From assembly GCA_020310875.1 (NCBI GenBank), contig CM035422.1, positions 53,316,894 to 53,380,893 of the forward strand: DNA of 64,000 bases. The letters run 5' to 3'. A program made the translations under genes and the position numbers. The notes under the pieces are model-generated. The model was not told the origin of the DNA and did not search any database. It was given only the letters and a program-made list of their open reading frames with translations. This document shows positions 1 to 12,620 of this stretch, piece by piece (the stretch's first letter is position 1; each line of letters starts with the position of its first letter). The DNA comes from Ceratopteris richardii. Lineage: Eukaryota > Streptophyta > Polypodiopsida > Polypodiales > Pteridaceae.

Positions 1-3000
1 GGTAGAGATAGTAGAGGTTACTTTGGAAGAAATGCAGGTAGCAGCTTTCAAAGTCAATCCTACAATAATACCTACTACAACTATGCTTCAGATCAAAAAG
101 AGGATTCAACCTTAATTATGAATGCAACTTGTGAAAGACAAAGTGAAGATCAAAGAGTCTTCTACATTGACTCAGGGTGTAGCAATCACCTGAGTGGCAA
201 TATAGCTTTAATGACTGATTTGGAGAATAAGGTGAGTAATCATGTAGTTCAAAAACGTGATAACACAAAGCATAATGTGAAGTCCATTGGGTCAGTAAAG
301 GCCAAGGATGGAAGCACTCTTCTGAGTAAGGTTTTGTATGTTCCTACAATTCCAAAGAATCTGATAAGTGTAGGGAAAATTGTAGAGAAAGGTTATGAAG
401 CAAGGTTCACTAATGATGGAGTTTTTGTGGAAGACCCTAGCAATGGGTATAAACAAATTGTTTCAAGAAAGAAAGAAGGAAGGCTATTCACATTGAAGAT
501 TCAACGCAATGTTGGTCATGCCTTGTTCACTTATGAAGGACATAAGATCTCTGAGTTAGATCTTTGGCATAAAAGGCTTGGACATTTCAATGAAAGAGGT
601 ATTAAGGATATGATTAACAATGGTTCAGTGCTTGGATTACCTAATTTTGTAGGTCAACACATGACATACAAATGTGAAGCATGTCAATTAGGTAAGGCTC
701 ATAAGCAATCATATAATAATCATGGTTTCATGTATTCAGAGAAGCTTGAATTGGTGCATACAGATGTGTGGGGACCATAAAGGACTTTAGTATTAATGGT
801 TCAAGATATTATGTGATTTATGTTGATGATGGATCACCATATATGTGATCCAAGATAAATAAGAGGTGTTCAATACATTTAAACAATATCATGTGTATGC
901 AGAAAGAGTTTCAGGACAAAAATTGAAGAGACTAAGGTAAGATGGAGGGGGAGAGTATTTCTCTAATGAGTTCAGTGATTACTTGTGGAATGTAGGTATA
1001 AAAAGGGAATTTACTTGTAGATACTCTCCTAAAAAAAATGGTGTAGCAAAAAGGAGAAATAGAAATCTTGTTGAGTCTTCAAGGTCAATGATGAAGGAGA
1101 AAAATTGCCCTAATTATTTGTGGGTTGAGGCTGTAAATACAGCTACATACTTGATTAATAGGTTACCATGTAAAGCTTTGCAGGGTATGACACCATATGA
1201 AGTTTGGTGGGGTAAGAGACCTACCTTAGATCATTGCAAAGTGTTTGGATGTTTGGCTTATGCATATGTGCCATCTCAATTAAGGCATAAATTGGAACCT
1301 AAAGCTGAAAAGTATGTGTTCATTGGTCATGATGATAAGCAGATGAGTTATAGGTTGTGGAGTCCATCCACAAAGCAATTCCTTGTGTCAAAGGATGCTA
1401 CATTTGATGAGCAAGGTACTTTGGTATGCAGGTACAATTAATATTCATGCAGGTGATGAAGAAATATTGAACCAGAAGAAAGGTAAATCAAAGGTTCAAA
1501 TATTTGATGAAGAAGAGAACAATGAAGCACTAGTAGAAGTTGAACAAATGTCAAGGTTTGATCCAGAATGTGATGAACCAGAAACTTCAAGAAGTGGAGA
1601 ACTCAGAAGATCATCAAGGCACAAATGGCAACCTACAAGGTATAGCTATGATACTTCATTTTTGAACACTAAAGATTATGCTTAGATGGTGAAAGCAGAG
1701 GAAGACCCTTCTACATTTGAAGAGGCAAAAGGTAAGGAAAATTGGGAAAAAGCTATGCAGGATGAGTATGATGCATTGATGGAAAATGAGACATGGGATT
1801 TGGTTCCTAAACCAAATAATCGAAAGATCATTGGATGCAAATGGGTGTACAAGACAAAGAGATATGCAGATGGAAGTGTGTCTAGATATAAAGCTAGACT
1901 TGTTGTGAAAGGGTATGCTCAGACATATGGTATAGATTATGATGAGACTTATAGTCTTATGGCAAAGATGACAACTATAAGCACTCTCATAGCTATTGCT
2001 GCATGTAAAGGTTGGAAGTTATGTCAATTAGATGTGAAGAATGCTTTTTTAAATGGTTACATTTCAGATGATGTTTTCATGGAGCAACCAAAAGGTTTCA
2101 AGGATAAAAGATATCCAGAGTATGTATGTAAGTTCAAGAGAGCTTTGTATGGTTTGAAGTAGGCCCCAACGGCATGGAATTACAGACTTGTGAAGTTCTT
2201 GAAAGAGCTTGGTTTCCAAATGTCTAAGGTAGATAGCAACTTGCTTGTTAAAGCAAGTGTTGGTGGGTTCATTTACATGTGCATATATGTTGATGACATA
2301 ATTCTTATAGGTATAGATGAGAAGGGCATACAAAGTCTTAAGAAGCAAATGGAGAAAGAGTTCAAGATTAGTGAGTTGGGAGACTTGTCATTTTTCTTGG
2401 GCATGGAGATTTCATATACTCAACATGGAGTATATGTGACTCAAGAAAGTATTTGAAGAACTTGCTAATGAAGTTTAAAATGGAATATTGCAGAGTAGCA
2501 CCTACTCCAATGGAGGTGAATCATAAATTGAGCGGATATGGGGGAGAAGAATTCAAGGACATGAAGCTATATCAAAGTCTGGTTGGTAGTCTAATTTATG
2601 CTACATTAACTAGGCTTGATTTGTCATATGCACTTGGAGTGTTGTCTCAATCCATGCATTGTCCTAGGAAAGAACATTGGATTGCAAGACAAAGGGTGCT
2701 AAGATACATTAAGGGTACACTCAAAGAAGTTTTGTATTATGGATTCACATAAGATACAAACATCAAGCTATATAGTGATATAGATTGGGTAGGTAATCCT
2801 GATGATAGGAGATCAACCTATGGGTATCTATGTTATGTGGGAGATAAGTTAATCCCTTGGTGTTCTAAGAAACAACATACAGTTGCTTTGTCATCCACAG
2901 AAGCAGAGTATAAAGGTATGGTTGAAGCTACAAAGGAGGTTATATGGTTGAAGAATCTTATGAAGAGCTTTTGACATCATTCAGAGTACACCCACTATTC

Positions 3001-3700
3001 ATGGAGATAATATGAGTTCATTGTATCTAGCTGCTAACCTTGTATTTCATGCCAGGACTAAAGATATTGAGATTCAATATCATTTCTTGAGAGAGAAGGT
3101 GATTGATAAAGAAATTGAAGTCATACATACTTCTACAAAAGATCAGATTGCAGACATGTTAACCAAAAGCTTGGATGGGCTTAAGTTACAAAGGTTCAAA
3201 GGTATGGTAGGTATAAAAAAGATGGAGAAAATCACAATTAATGATTGAGGGGGAGCTGTTGGTGCAAGACAATCATCAATTGATGATTTGGAAAAAGATT
3301 TGAAGTCAAACAATGAAGCAAAGATCAACATATGAGGCTTGAAGTTTAGTGCATGGCCAGAAGATGAAGACTTGTATATACATGTATACTAATCTTGTAA
3401 TTAGTTCATAAAAACTGTGCATCTATGATGAGTCGTGATGTAAACATCTATATATACTTGATATAGATGTACAAGGAGGATGATGAGTGACAAGTTTTAG
3501 AAGTCATTAGAGGCTTTAGAAAGTGAGAAGAACTTGATGCATCAATCAAATGTAAGATTACTCTGAATAGAAGAAAGTTGTGCCTCGATCTTTTGCTTAG
3601 TGCTCCTTCTATGTTTACCTTCTTGATGAATGCTTTTGTATAAGTCTAATTCTATAGTTGAGTGACCTCTATAAAAAATTTGAGAGTTTAGTTATAATCA
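1..3700 (+). mobile_element. Ty1/copia LTR retrotransposon fossil, 3' part
   Basis: The element enters from the left edge. In order along the plus strand I see the end of gag (Gly/Asn/Tyr-rich, to about 110), a copia protease with FYIDSGCSNHLSG (about 165-200), the GAG-pre-integrase segment (LDLWHKRLGHFN and CEACQLGKAHK, 560-710), integrase core (to about 1440), reverse transcriptase (1690-2560; CKWVYKTKRYADGS, QLDVKNAFLNG, YVDDIIL) and RNase H (about 2760-3190; STEAEYKGM). A polypurine tract (GAGGGGGAGC) at 3247-3256 is followed by the start of the 3' LTR. The order PR-IN-RT-RH is diagnostic of copia. It is broken, with roughly five breaks; the 5' LTR lies outside the window, so age cannot be read from LTR divergence. 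Confidence 0.9.
3257..3700 (+). repeat. 3' LTR of the left-edge copia element (end uncertain)
   Basis: The sequence begins TGTTGGTGCAAG directly after the polypurine tract, as the LTR of the copia element at 57849-63064 does (TGTTGGAGCAAG). A TATA-like stretch, CTATATATAC, lies near 3450. The partner LTR is off the window, so the right end given here is a guess. Confidence 0.5.
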
Positions 3701-4396
3701 GGCTGAGAGAATTTTAAGTAGGAACATTTACATGTATAAATGTAAAGACGTGAAGATAGGAACAAATGCAATCGTGGTGGTCAATGTTTTGATCAGATCT
3801 CCCTCCACAATGTAAAGTTTCGAGCAAATAAGAAATCATTCTTTAAGTTGAAATGTAAGCTACTTGTGGCTAAAAGTATTTGAATAAATGGGGTCTAGTT
3901 TGGGAGAACCATGCATTAGAAGTTGTAGGTGTCAAAGTTGACTACATAGAAGAGCAGTTTCAGACATAGGTACATTGTTTGAAGCAAATCTCAAGATCTA
4001 CTGAATCTTTTGGAAAGATTTAACTTTAGGAGATACCTTGTATAAAGTTGCATTGAAAAATTTATACATTTGATTAGTCAATGAGTGAATTAAGTGAATC
4101 CTTGTCCACCAAGCAATGTGCATAGCCCATTTGCTGCACCAGGGCAAGAGGATAAAATAAGATCCATCTTTTTCCTACAGATGCAAAGACCTAATGGAAG
4201 AGCTTGGAAGAATCTTAACATGAAAGATATTCTCTTCTCTCCTCATGAATTTGTGCCAATGGATATACTCACATGCAATATGTAAAAGTCTTGGTTTGCT
4301 GCTATAAAATGTCTCTGTCCTAATGCAGGTGTATTAAACAATAAAGACTTCATCTGGCAGGATCTCTCACAATGTTGGTTACAAACCTTTTATAAG
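3701..4396. other. No gene seen
   Basis: This AT-rich stretch may include the tail of the copia LTR. A 63-codon open frame at 4094-4285 has no recognisable motif. I see nothing else supportable. Confidence 0.4.
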
Positions 4397-4425
4397 CACT
4401 ACAAGGAATACGGGCGTATAGCGAT
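4397..4425 (+). repeat. CACTA terminal inverted repeat, left end
   Basis: CACTACAAGGAATACGGGCG matches the conserved end bound by En/Spm-type transposases. The preceding bases TTATAAG do not reveal a 3-bp target duplication because the right end is not found. Confidence 0.7.
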
Positions 4426-4566
4426 GGTTAAGGCAACAGAATTGCGTCGCTATAAAATTGCAACATGTGTTGTAATTAGTGTCACGCGCGGACCGTCGAT
4501 TAAACGACGAAGCAAACGACGTTTTTTGCGAGTTGTGGCACGACAAGGCTACGATGCTCCCATACA

Positions 4567-4710
4567 GTGTCGCTAACATGACGCTTATAAATAGCGTCAC
4601 ATAAGCGACACTTTTTTATGTCGCATAGGCGACGATTTTTGGCGTCGCATAAGCGACGCTAAAAACATGTCGCTTATGCGACGACAGGTAGCATCGCTTA
4701 CACGACGGTT
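4567..4710. repeat. CACTA subterminal palindromic repeats
   Basis: At least six near-identical motifs built on GTCGCATAAGCGAC and its reverse complement lie within about 140 bp (for example near 4600, 4620, 4644, 4670 and 4695). CACTA elements carry subterminal arrays of short motifs in both orientations that bind the accessory protein (TNPA in En/Spm). These repeats start about 170 bp inside the terminus, where such arrays are expected. Confidence 0.6.
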
Positions 4711-4734
4711 TGTTGATGGACAAAAATTAAAACA

Positions 4735-4786
4735 TTGGAGGCTCTTCGATCTGCATTTTCACGCATCCGATTGAAGAGCTCTCCAA
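4735..4786. repeat. Imperfect hairpin
   Basis: TTGGAGGCTCTTCGATC (4735-4751) is nearly complementary to GATTGAAGAGCTCTCCAA (about 4769-4786), with a 17-base loop. It lies just inside the subterminal repeats. Function unknown. Confidence 0.45.
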
Positions 4787-5093
4787 CGTTCGCAATTGCG
4801 CTGCACTTACGAGTTGAAGCAAGTATATGCAGAATTGTTGTTTTGCCTAAGCTCTCTCTTATTGTCTCCCTCTATCTCTGTTTCTCTCTTTCTACATCTT
4901 TCTCTCTTTGAATTCTCTCTCTCTCTCTCTCTTCTTTCTCTCTTTATTGCAGGTTATTCAAGAAGCTAACCAAGCAAAAGGTATGGCTAACTATTGTAAG
5001 TACAATTTCTATTCTTTGTATATCATTTGAATTGTGTTATTTTCATTAGATAAGCATACTCACACTCATTGATATGCACTTATACAGTTATAC
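4787..5093 (+). other. CACTA leader region with pyrimidine tract and possible small exons
   Basis: A CT-rich tract (about 4850-4945) is followed by an acceptor-like TTTATTGCAG at about 4952, a short open stretch containing ATG at 4984, and a donor-like GTAAGT near 4997. This could be a 5' exon of the transposase gene, but nothing links it to the exons 8 kb away. Weak support. Confidence 0.2.
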
Positions 5094-5714
<621 letters not shown>

Positions 5715-6342
5715 TGTAGCTCAATGATGAGTAGCACCTCCTTTAATGTCAATCCGGGAAGACGTGAGGATGGTATGATGACCTCGAGCAAGTGAAGGCA
5801 CAAGTGTGTGAGTGATAAGCACACAAACATGCACACACATACACACACACACGGCAAGACAAAGAGAAAGACAATGGAGTTCTTTTAGATTACTTTCAAG
5901 ATGCTCATACAAGTTCAATTCTATTACAAGCTAACCTCAAAAATGAGCTCTCTAGCTCTATTTATAGTTTTTCACTAGCTTTTGGCCCTGTCCAGACCTA
6001 ATGTCTGGCCTAGTTAAAATTAGGTTCTAGGCCCGATTTGGAGGCTCAAACGAATTCTAAAAATTATGAAAATTGGTACGATGCTACTTCTAATACTCCT
6101 CAAGCTCGAGGACTCCTTGGCTTGCACAAAATGGAGTTACAAAAAGGTGAAATGGTATTTACAATGATTTGTAGTGATGAGAATCACTGTTATGAAGATG
6201 TTGTTTTGGAAAAATTTGAATGGCCTACTTGCCAGATCTTCGTTGATTGTTTAGTCTGCTTGTGCCTTCTCTCCGCTCTGGCTCCCTTCTTTGGCTTCCT
6301 TGTCTTGTGAGTCCTTTCGTGCCTTGACTGCTGCTACCAACA
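5715..6342 (-). repeat. Family X copy A, 3' LTR
   Basis: It runs TGTTGG...(minus strand)...GAGCTACA, about 628 bp. It contains a CA-rich tract (5817-5852) and a TATA-like box on the minus strand (TATAAATAG, 5957-5965). The 52.45-53.13 kb segment of copy B aligns along its length, sharing AATGAGCTCTCTA near the TATA region and a CA tract in the same place. Confidence 0.6.
5957..5965 (-). promoter_or_regulatory. TATA-like box in family X LTR
   Basis: TATAAATAG on the minus strand lies inside the LTR, about 380 bp from its start. No transcription data; motif only. Confidence 0.35.
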
Positions 6343-6479
6343 CCCCCCCTCTCTCGCATCTGTCGTCTCTGACAGACCCTTGTCTAGCTGTGCGTTGGAT
6401 GTAATATTGAACCACATCGGAAGCGAGGTGGTGTTCTTCTAATCGTAGCCCCTGTACTAGGTCTGTTAACAATGCATCT

Positions 6480-9400
6480 CAATCCACTGGACCTGGGACA
6501 TCTGGATGGGGCACCCGCAATTGCTCTGAGTGGATGGACCTCTTCACAGCAAATATTTGGAGGAGATGTGAGGGCTTGGGTACAAATATTTCTGAGTGAT
6601 ATTCCCAGAACCATGTGATGAACATCTCCTCGAAGGTCTGTTTGAAGCATGCTGGGAGGTATTTTATTCTTGCGTGCCAGGCAAATACTACCTTTATTGA
6701 GGGGGTAGTGCTCATGTCATATACCAGGTCTTGGTTGCCTGCAGTGAAGCCAACTCCTGAAAAGTGGGGGTCCTTGATGTTCTTGAATGTCCTGAATGTG
6801 ATCAGCATTAATTCGAAGATCTTCATGCACATCTATGCCATCACATCAGGGGTGTTCCGTAGGCGAATGCTCCAGTGACGGATTGTAGAAATCATGTAAG
6901 CAACAGTGAGAGGTCCTTGTGGAGGTGCTAGATAGACATAATTTAACCACTTTGCACAACCTTTGACGTTCTTTACAGCAATGGTAAATTCGGGCCAGGT
7001 GCGTCTGCGAAAGACTGGAACATAACAGGGGTTGTATTTAATAAAGAGTGGCATGTTAGTCCAAGTACGAACCATCTCAGGATAGGTCTCAAGAAGGCGG
7101 ATCCTCCAGGTGGGTTGATGAATGGATCCTTTTTTAGCACTCTCAGGGATATCATCGGGCCCAAATTGTGTGGCAAAGGTTGGAGCCTTGCCACATCGTC
7201 GTTGAATCTCTGCGTTGTAATCTGCCAGGAGTACACAATATGGCACATACTAATCGTCGTTGGTGCCTATCCATCTGTGATGGGACATACTGCGGAAATA
7301 CTCTGACTTTATGATAGTGTCTTCTAATTTGGCCATTGATTGGATTTGTATTGCCACTCGATCTTCATGGGTTTTTGCTGTCTTTTCGAGTGTCTAAAGC
7401 CATTCGGGTACTTCGACTTCCAAGGTGTCCATTCCTTCGGAGGTTTGCTGACCTCCTGGCATCGGCATAGGAACATATGGTTCCTCATATGATTCATCCA
7501 CCTCAATGGGTACCAATTCATCTGGCTCTGGTTCTACAACTGGAGAGGGCTGTCTTTCATATTCCAGTAACTTCTTCTGCAATTCTGCCACCTGCTTTGT
7601 TACTGCCTTTATTTCCTTGAAGTCGTGGTTGTCTCTATGATTTTGGGTTGTGCTTCCTGTTCCCGGAGCTGGCGGCATAGCGCATCCCGTTCCTTTTCCA
7701 AATCGTCATGTGGTTCTAATAGATCGGCATAACTTTCCAAGATTTTCTTCATTGTTTCTGAGGGGACTGCTTTGAATTGTTCTGGGTCGATCTCGTGGGG
7801 AGAGCCTTCCATGGTAGCTTCCAGGTTTTCTTTGTTTTGCTTCTGCAGACGCTTGTTTTCTTCAAGGGCGGTAGCCATGTGTTTTCTGAGTAGAGTCAAA
7901 TTACGTCGGACTCTCAGATTATCTGTTTGGCAGACTTCCAGTAAAGCTTCGAGTTGTTTGACACCTGGCGCTTGTGATGGTTGGGGTGCCTCCAGGAGAG
8001 TTTGATGGGCTTGGTCAAGTGTGGTATAGCATTGATTGAGGTCGGCCTTTTCATCTTCTATGGCTATAAGTTATCTCTGTAGTTGTTGGTGATTCATAGT
8101 CAGTTGACGATGACGGTCTTCGAGGGCGTGATACTCACTCTGAAGTTGATACACACATTGATGTAACGTTGAAAACATATTATTTACATTAAAGAATGCA
8201 GGGAAAGGGGAGGATGCAGGGGGAATGGGGAGGGGGAAGGGAGTTGTGAATGCTGTGGAGTCAAGTGGTGAGGTAGGTGGAGGGGGTATGGGAGATTGAG
8301 GCTGCGTGGGGGGAGGGAGTGGTGCTGTGGCTGGTGATGTTTCCATTGTGTCGAACGTGTGTGTGACTGTGTAGACGGGGACAGTGGGTGGGGTGGATGT
8401 GATATTTGTGAAGAGTGTTGTGAAAGTGGGCATGGTAACTCCTCTGAATTGGATGCCAGGAGAGAGAGGAATTCCCATGACGAATGTGGTAATGGCAGAA
8501 ATAGGCGTGGTAGTGCCAGGTGGTGAGGTGACTTGTGTAGTGAGAGGTGAGGTGGGTGGTGAGAGTGGTTCCGCCTGATGTTCTTCTGTTTATGTGTTAC
8601 CTCCTGGTTCTGATACACTGATGTGGATTTGTTTGCCGGATCGCATGGGGCGAGTAGGCACTCGTTTCTCAAATCGATGAATATAAGCCATGGCTGCATG
8701 AACCGCCTCATCTAATCCTACCGCGTCTATGTGCAGGTTCATTGATTCAATAAACATGTCATCCACACCTTCCTCGGCTAACATTTGGCTCATGATCACC
8801 TTTCCTGTCTCGAGCGACAGTTTGTGTTGTTCTTGGACTCGCTTCATGGTTTCATACAATCTTTTTATTTGGGCCGAGTAGGCTGGGGCACTTGCTAGTT
8901 CTGAAAGTTCTTCATACTCTTGATCATACTCCTCGTTGGCTTCTTCTTCTTCTGTCTCTTCATCATCCTCTTCTACTTCTACTACTTCCGGTTGGGTCGG
9001 GGCTGAAGCTGTTGTCGTGGGTTGTTGTCCTTGGGTCTGCTCTGCTTCTGTCTCCAAGTTAGAATCATTGATCAAGCGGGCAATTTCTTCATCTGTCAAA
9101 TCGGCTAGGGTGTAACCTTGTGGGAACTGCAAGTCCGATGGAATTGGAGGGAACACCAGATTGGGTCCTTCTACACTTGGTCTGGGTAGGCGAATGGTAA
9201 ATGGTCGGACACGTCGCGTTTGGGGAGGGGTCACCTCTGGTGTGGTGGTGCCTCCCCTGGCTTGAGCACATGGTAATTGAACTCCCCCTCTCATTTTCTT
9301 CGATGGAGGACTCGCCGTTGACAGCCGTCTTTGGAATTCTTGGGCCCTGGACCATACTAGTGCTCTTTGAATGGGTACGTCGTACGCTAAGCATCTGTAA

Positions 9401-10255
9401 ATTATTTTTGTCAAAGCACAGCACCCGTGAAGCACATTCTTTTGTTTCTTATTCCATCGTTGATGGGCTAGATGGATTTGATCGATGATCTAGTGTGGCA
9501 GATTGATGGTGAGATTCTCTGTCTCTGCCAAGTACAAGCTGAACCATATCTTTTTAGGTGGCATTGTGAAGCGTTCTTGGGCGAGGAAAGCGAAGTGCTG
9601 CATGATTGTTCGTAGGTGGAGAGCGATGGTTGGTGTCATTGCTACCATGTCCTTCAATTTGTTGAGATCCTTGTGCTTCATCCTGCGTGGAATCATTGTT
9701 TCTTTTTCAGTGGGAATATGCATACCTTGCATCTTCAATGCTTCTCGTACTAGGTTGAGGGTCAGTTTGAATCTTTTGAGTTCGTGGCCTAGCATCAGTG
9801 AAGGTAGCACAAAAGTACTATCGCCTCCCTTGGCCCTGCTAGGGGTGATGGTACTGATAAAATAGGAACAACGCAGGAAATCTGGCTTAGGTAAATGTCC
9901 CCGGAAATAGCCGTCCAAGCCCGCTTTGGTCCAGACTGATTGCATCACTTCTGCATTCTGATATTGCTCAAATTTGCGGGTGAAGAAATGATATCGTCCC
10001 CATTTGCCATTGAACTCAAGTTCTGCCTCCCAAAAGTAGGTGCCGTCTCCCAATGGCCCTACGACATCACTGAACCAATGTGCATGCTTCCCCACTTGAG
10101 AAGTGTGCCCCTGAGGCGGGTCCTGAATAGGAAGCATGCACCGCTCTAAGTTCTTGAGGTCTCTCAGTGAGTTGTGGTTCCAGAAGAAGGGTTTCGATGT
10201 CCACTATGTGGGTGCTAGACCCTGCCTGGGAGCTGGTGCCTTCGGTTTCTACCAT
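6480..10255 (-). pseudogene. Family X coding region, copy A (unknown protein, broken)
   Basis: Open pieces on the minus strand run from an ATG at 10255 (MVETEGTSSQAGSS) to about 6480. In order: a globular segment (10137-9490; HWFSDVVGPLGDGTYFWEAE, FVLPSLMLG, REALKMQGMHIPTEKE); a segment rich in Glu/Asp (9435-8590; EVVEVEEDDEETEEEE); a Pro/Ser-rich stretch (about 8480-8180); coiled-coil-like segments (8170-7400; EENKRLQKQNKE, KQVAELQKKLLEYE); and an aromatic-rich C-terminal segment (7246-6480; MFITWFWEYHSEIF). I recognise no zinc knuckle, protease or polymerase. Pieces of the same protein recur in copy B at 56771-56514, 54641-54399 and 53361-53152. Function unknown; a divergent gag-like or element-specific protein is possible. 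Confidence 0.5.
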
Positions 10256-10409
10256 GTTACAACTTGCTTGCTAGTTCTGTGAGAATATAGAATCATGCGT
10301 TAACATTGTAAAGGACAAGGTAGAACAATTTTTGTCCCGATTACAACATTAACATGAGGTGAATGATGAGTTAGTCGATTAGTAAGTGCTCGATGATTGT
10401 GTGTGTTGT

Positions 10410-10580
10410 TAGTGATGAGAATCACTGTTATGAAGATGTTGTTTTGGAAAAATTTGAATGGCCTACTTGCCAGATCTTCGTTGACTGCTTAGTCTGCTTG
10501 TGCCTTCTCTCCGCTTTGGCTCCCTTCTTTGGCTTCCTTGTCTTGTGAGTCCTTCCGTGCCTTGACTGCTGCTACCAACA
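10410..10580 (-). repeat. Family X copy A, 5' LTR (supported part)
   Basis: About 170 bp match the outer part of the left LTR at roughly 97-98%. The inner boundary is unclear: beyond 10410 the sequence no longer matches the left LTR, so this LTR is shorter. A leader of about 120-150 bp separates it from the ATG at 10255. Confidence 0.6.
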
Positions 10581-10585
10581 CACAC

Positions 10586-11143
10586 AAATACACTTACACA
10601 TGCACATGCACATACATACATATACACACACATACACATGCACATACATACATATACACACACATACATATACACTTAGGTACACACATATGAATGAATT
10701 ATATAATTAAAGTATTTAAACACATATACACATGCACACACACATGCACATACCTACATATACACATATACATGCACATACACACATATACACATAGAGT
10801 TATACATATACACACACATACGCATGCACATGCACATACTCATACACACATATACACTTATACATGCACATGCACATACATACATATACACACACATACA
10901 CATGCACATACATATACACACACATACATACACTTAGGTACACACATATGAATGAATTATATAATTAAAGTATTAAAACACATATACACATGCACACACA
11001 TGCACATACCTACATATACACATATAGATGCACATACACACATATACACATAGAGTTACACATATACATGCACATACATATACACACACATACATATGCA
11101 CATACGTACATATACACTACATACATATACACTTAGGTACACA
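10586..11143. repeat. CA/TA satellite with a recurring 20-bp marker
   Basis: CACATA-type repeats are punctuated by the non-repetitive marker GAATGAATTATATAATTAAA at about 10693, 10951, 11148 and again at 11934. The flanking CA tracts repeat with it. This indicates segmental tandem duplication of a larger unit rather than simple slippage. Confidence 0.7.
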
Positions 11144-12066
11144 TATGAATGAATTATATAATTAAAGTATTAAAACACATGCTTAATATAAACAATAATA
11201 ACAATCAATAGAACAAAACTCTTCATTACTTAATACCATACACACAATTCAAAACATAATTGAAATGAAAAATATATAGATAAAAAATATATATACATAT
11301 CAATGTAAATACATATAATCCAATGTCATAATCAACTAAAATCCTAATCATCATCATCATCATCAGCAATATCATGAGCATCCTGATCTTCCTCATCTTC
11401 ATCGCCATGATCACCCTGTGACGATCGAGATCATCCCTCCTGTGTCTGTCTCTCCACCTCATCGATATTTGCCTCTCCATAATACTCCTGTATTATATAT
11501 AACAAACATAAATAAATAAAATAATTAAACCATTCATAAAAATAAAATAATTATATAAAATTTAAAAATACTCACAAAGGCATCAGGATGATCTTGCATA
11601 TACTCGCTCAAACGTCGATATCCAAAATGTGTAGCATACTCGATCTCATGTTTCGTAGGATATCGGCCATAATCCTTCCGTTGCATTGAAACAAATAAAA
11701 AAGATTAGTTGCTTGCATTTTAACTAAAATAAACAATATACTCACAATAAAACATATACTTACAAATAAAAAAGATTAGTTGCTTGCATTTTAACTAAAA
11801 TAAAAAATATACTCACAATAACACATATACACTTACACATGCACATGTACATACATACATACATAAACACACACATACTCATGCACATACATACATATAC
11901 ACTACATACATATACACTTAGGTACACACATATGAATGAATTATATAATTAAAGTATTAAAACACATGCTTAATATAAACAATAATAACAATCAATAGAA
12001 CAAAACTCTTCATTACTTAATACCATACACACAATTCAAAACATAACTGAAATAAAAAATATATAG

Positions 12067-12161
<95 letters not shown>

Positions 12162-12620
12162 ATGTAAATACATATAATCCAATGTCATAATCAACTAAAA
12201 TCCTAATCATCATCATCATCATCAGCAATATCATGATCATCCTGATCTTCCTCATCCTCATCGTCATGATCACCCTATGACAATCAAGATCGTCCCTCCT
12301 GTGTCTGTCTCTCCACTTCATCCATATTTGTCTCTCCATAATACTCCTGTATTACATATAACAAACATAAATAAATAAAACAATTAAACCATTCTTAAAA
12401 ATAAAATAATCATATAAAATTTAAAAATACTCACAAAGGCATCAGGATGATCTTACATATACTCGCTCAAACACCGATATTCAAAATGTGTAGCATACTC
12501 GATCTCATGTTTCGTAGGATATCGGCCATAATCCTTCTGCTGCATTGAAACAAATAAAAAAGATTAGTTGCTTGCATTTTAACTAAAATAAAAAATATAC
12601 TCACAATAACACATATACTT
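11144..12620. repeat. Tandem duplication of about 786 bp
   Basis: Two copies in the same orientation, about 11144-11930 and 11930-12620, match from GAATGAATTATATAATTAAA through the GATTAGTTGCTTGCATTTTAAC block. Each holds two exons of the minus-strand accessory gene. The second copy has a long (TA)n run (12068-12159) where the first has short TA stretches. The first also has a 70-bp internal duplication (11690-11762 and 11763-11830). Confidence 0.75.

Larger units (their letters stand above)
5715..10580 (-). mobile_element. Family X LTR element, copy A (unclassified, no pol seen)
   Basis: Direct repeats lie at both ends: 6171-6342 and 10410-10580 match with about four differences in 170 bp. 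Each ends ...CCAACA on the plus strand, so the LTR starts TGTTGGTAGCAG on the minus strand. A purine tract (GAGAGAGGGGGGG on the minus strand) lies immediately upstream of the left LTR, fixing the left LTR as 3' and the coding direction as minus. CACAC flanks both outer ends (5710-5714, 10581-10585), consistent with a 5-bp target duplication, although the site is a CA repeat. No reverse transcriptase or integrase is visible. It is broken, with perhaps eight breaks. A related, older copy lies at 52450-64000. Confidence 0.65.

Noticed and set aside
4397-4720. A Mutator-like or Ty3 LTR reading of the GCGACG-rich sequence
   Set aside because: The CACTACAAG terminus and the palindromic subterminal array fit CACTA better; no long inverted repeat or primer site.
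8184-8711. Pro/His/Ser-rich 175-codon frame
   Set aside because: It overlaps the family X coding strand in another frame; the Pro/Ser-rich segment is better read as part of that coding region.
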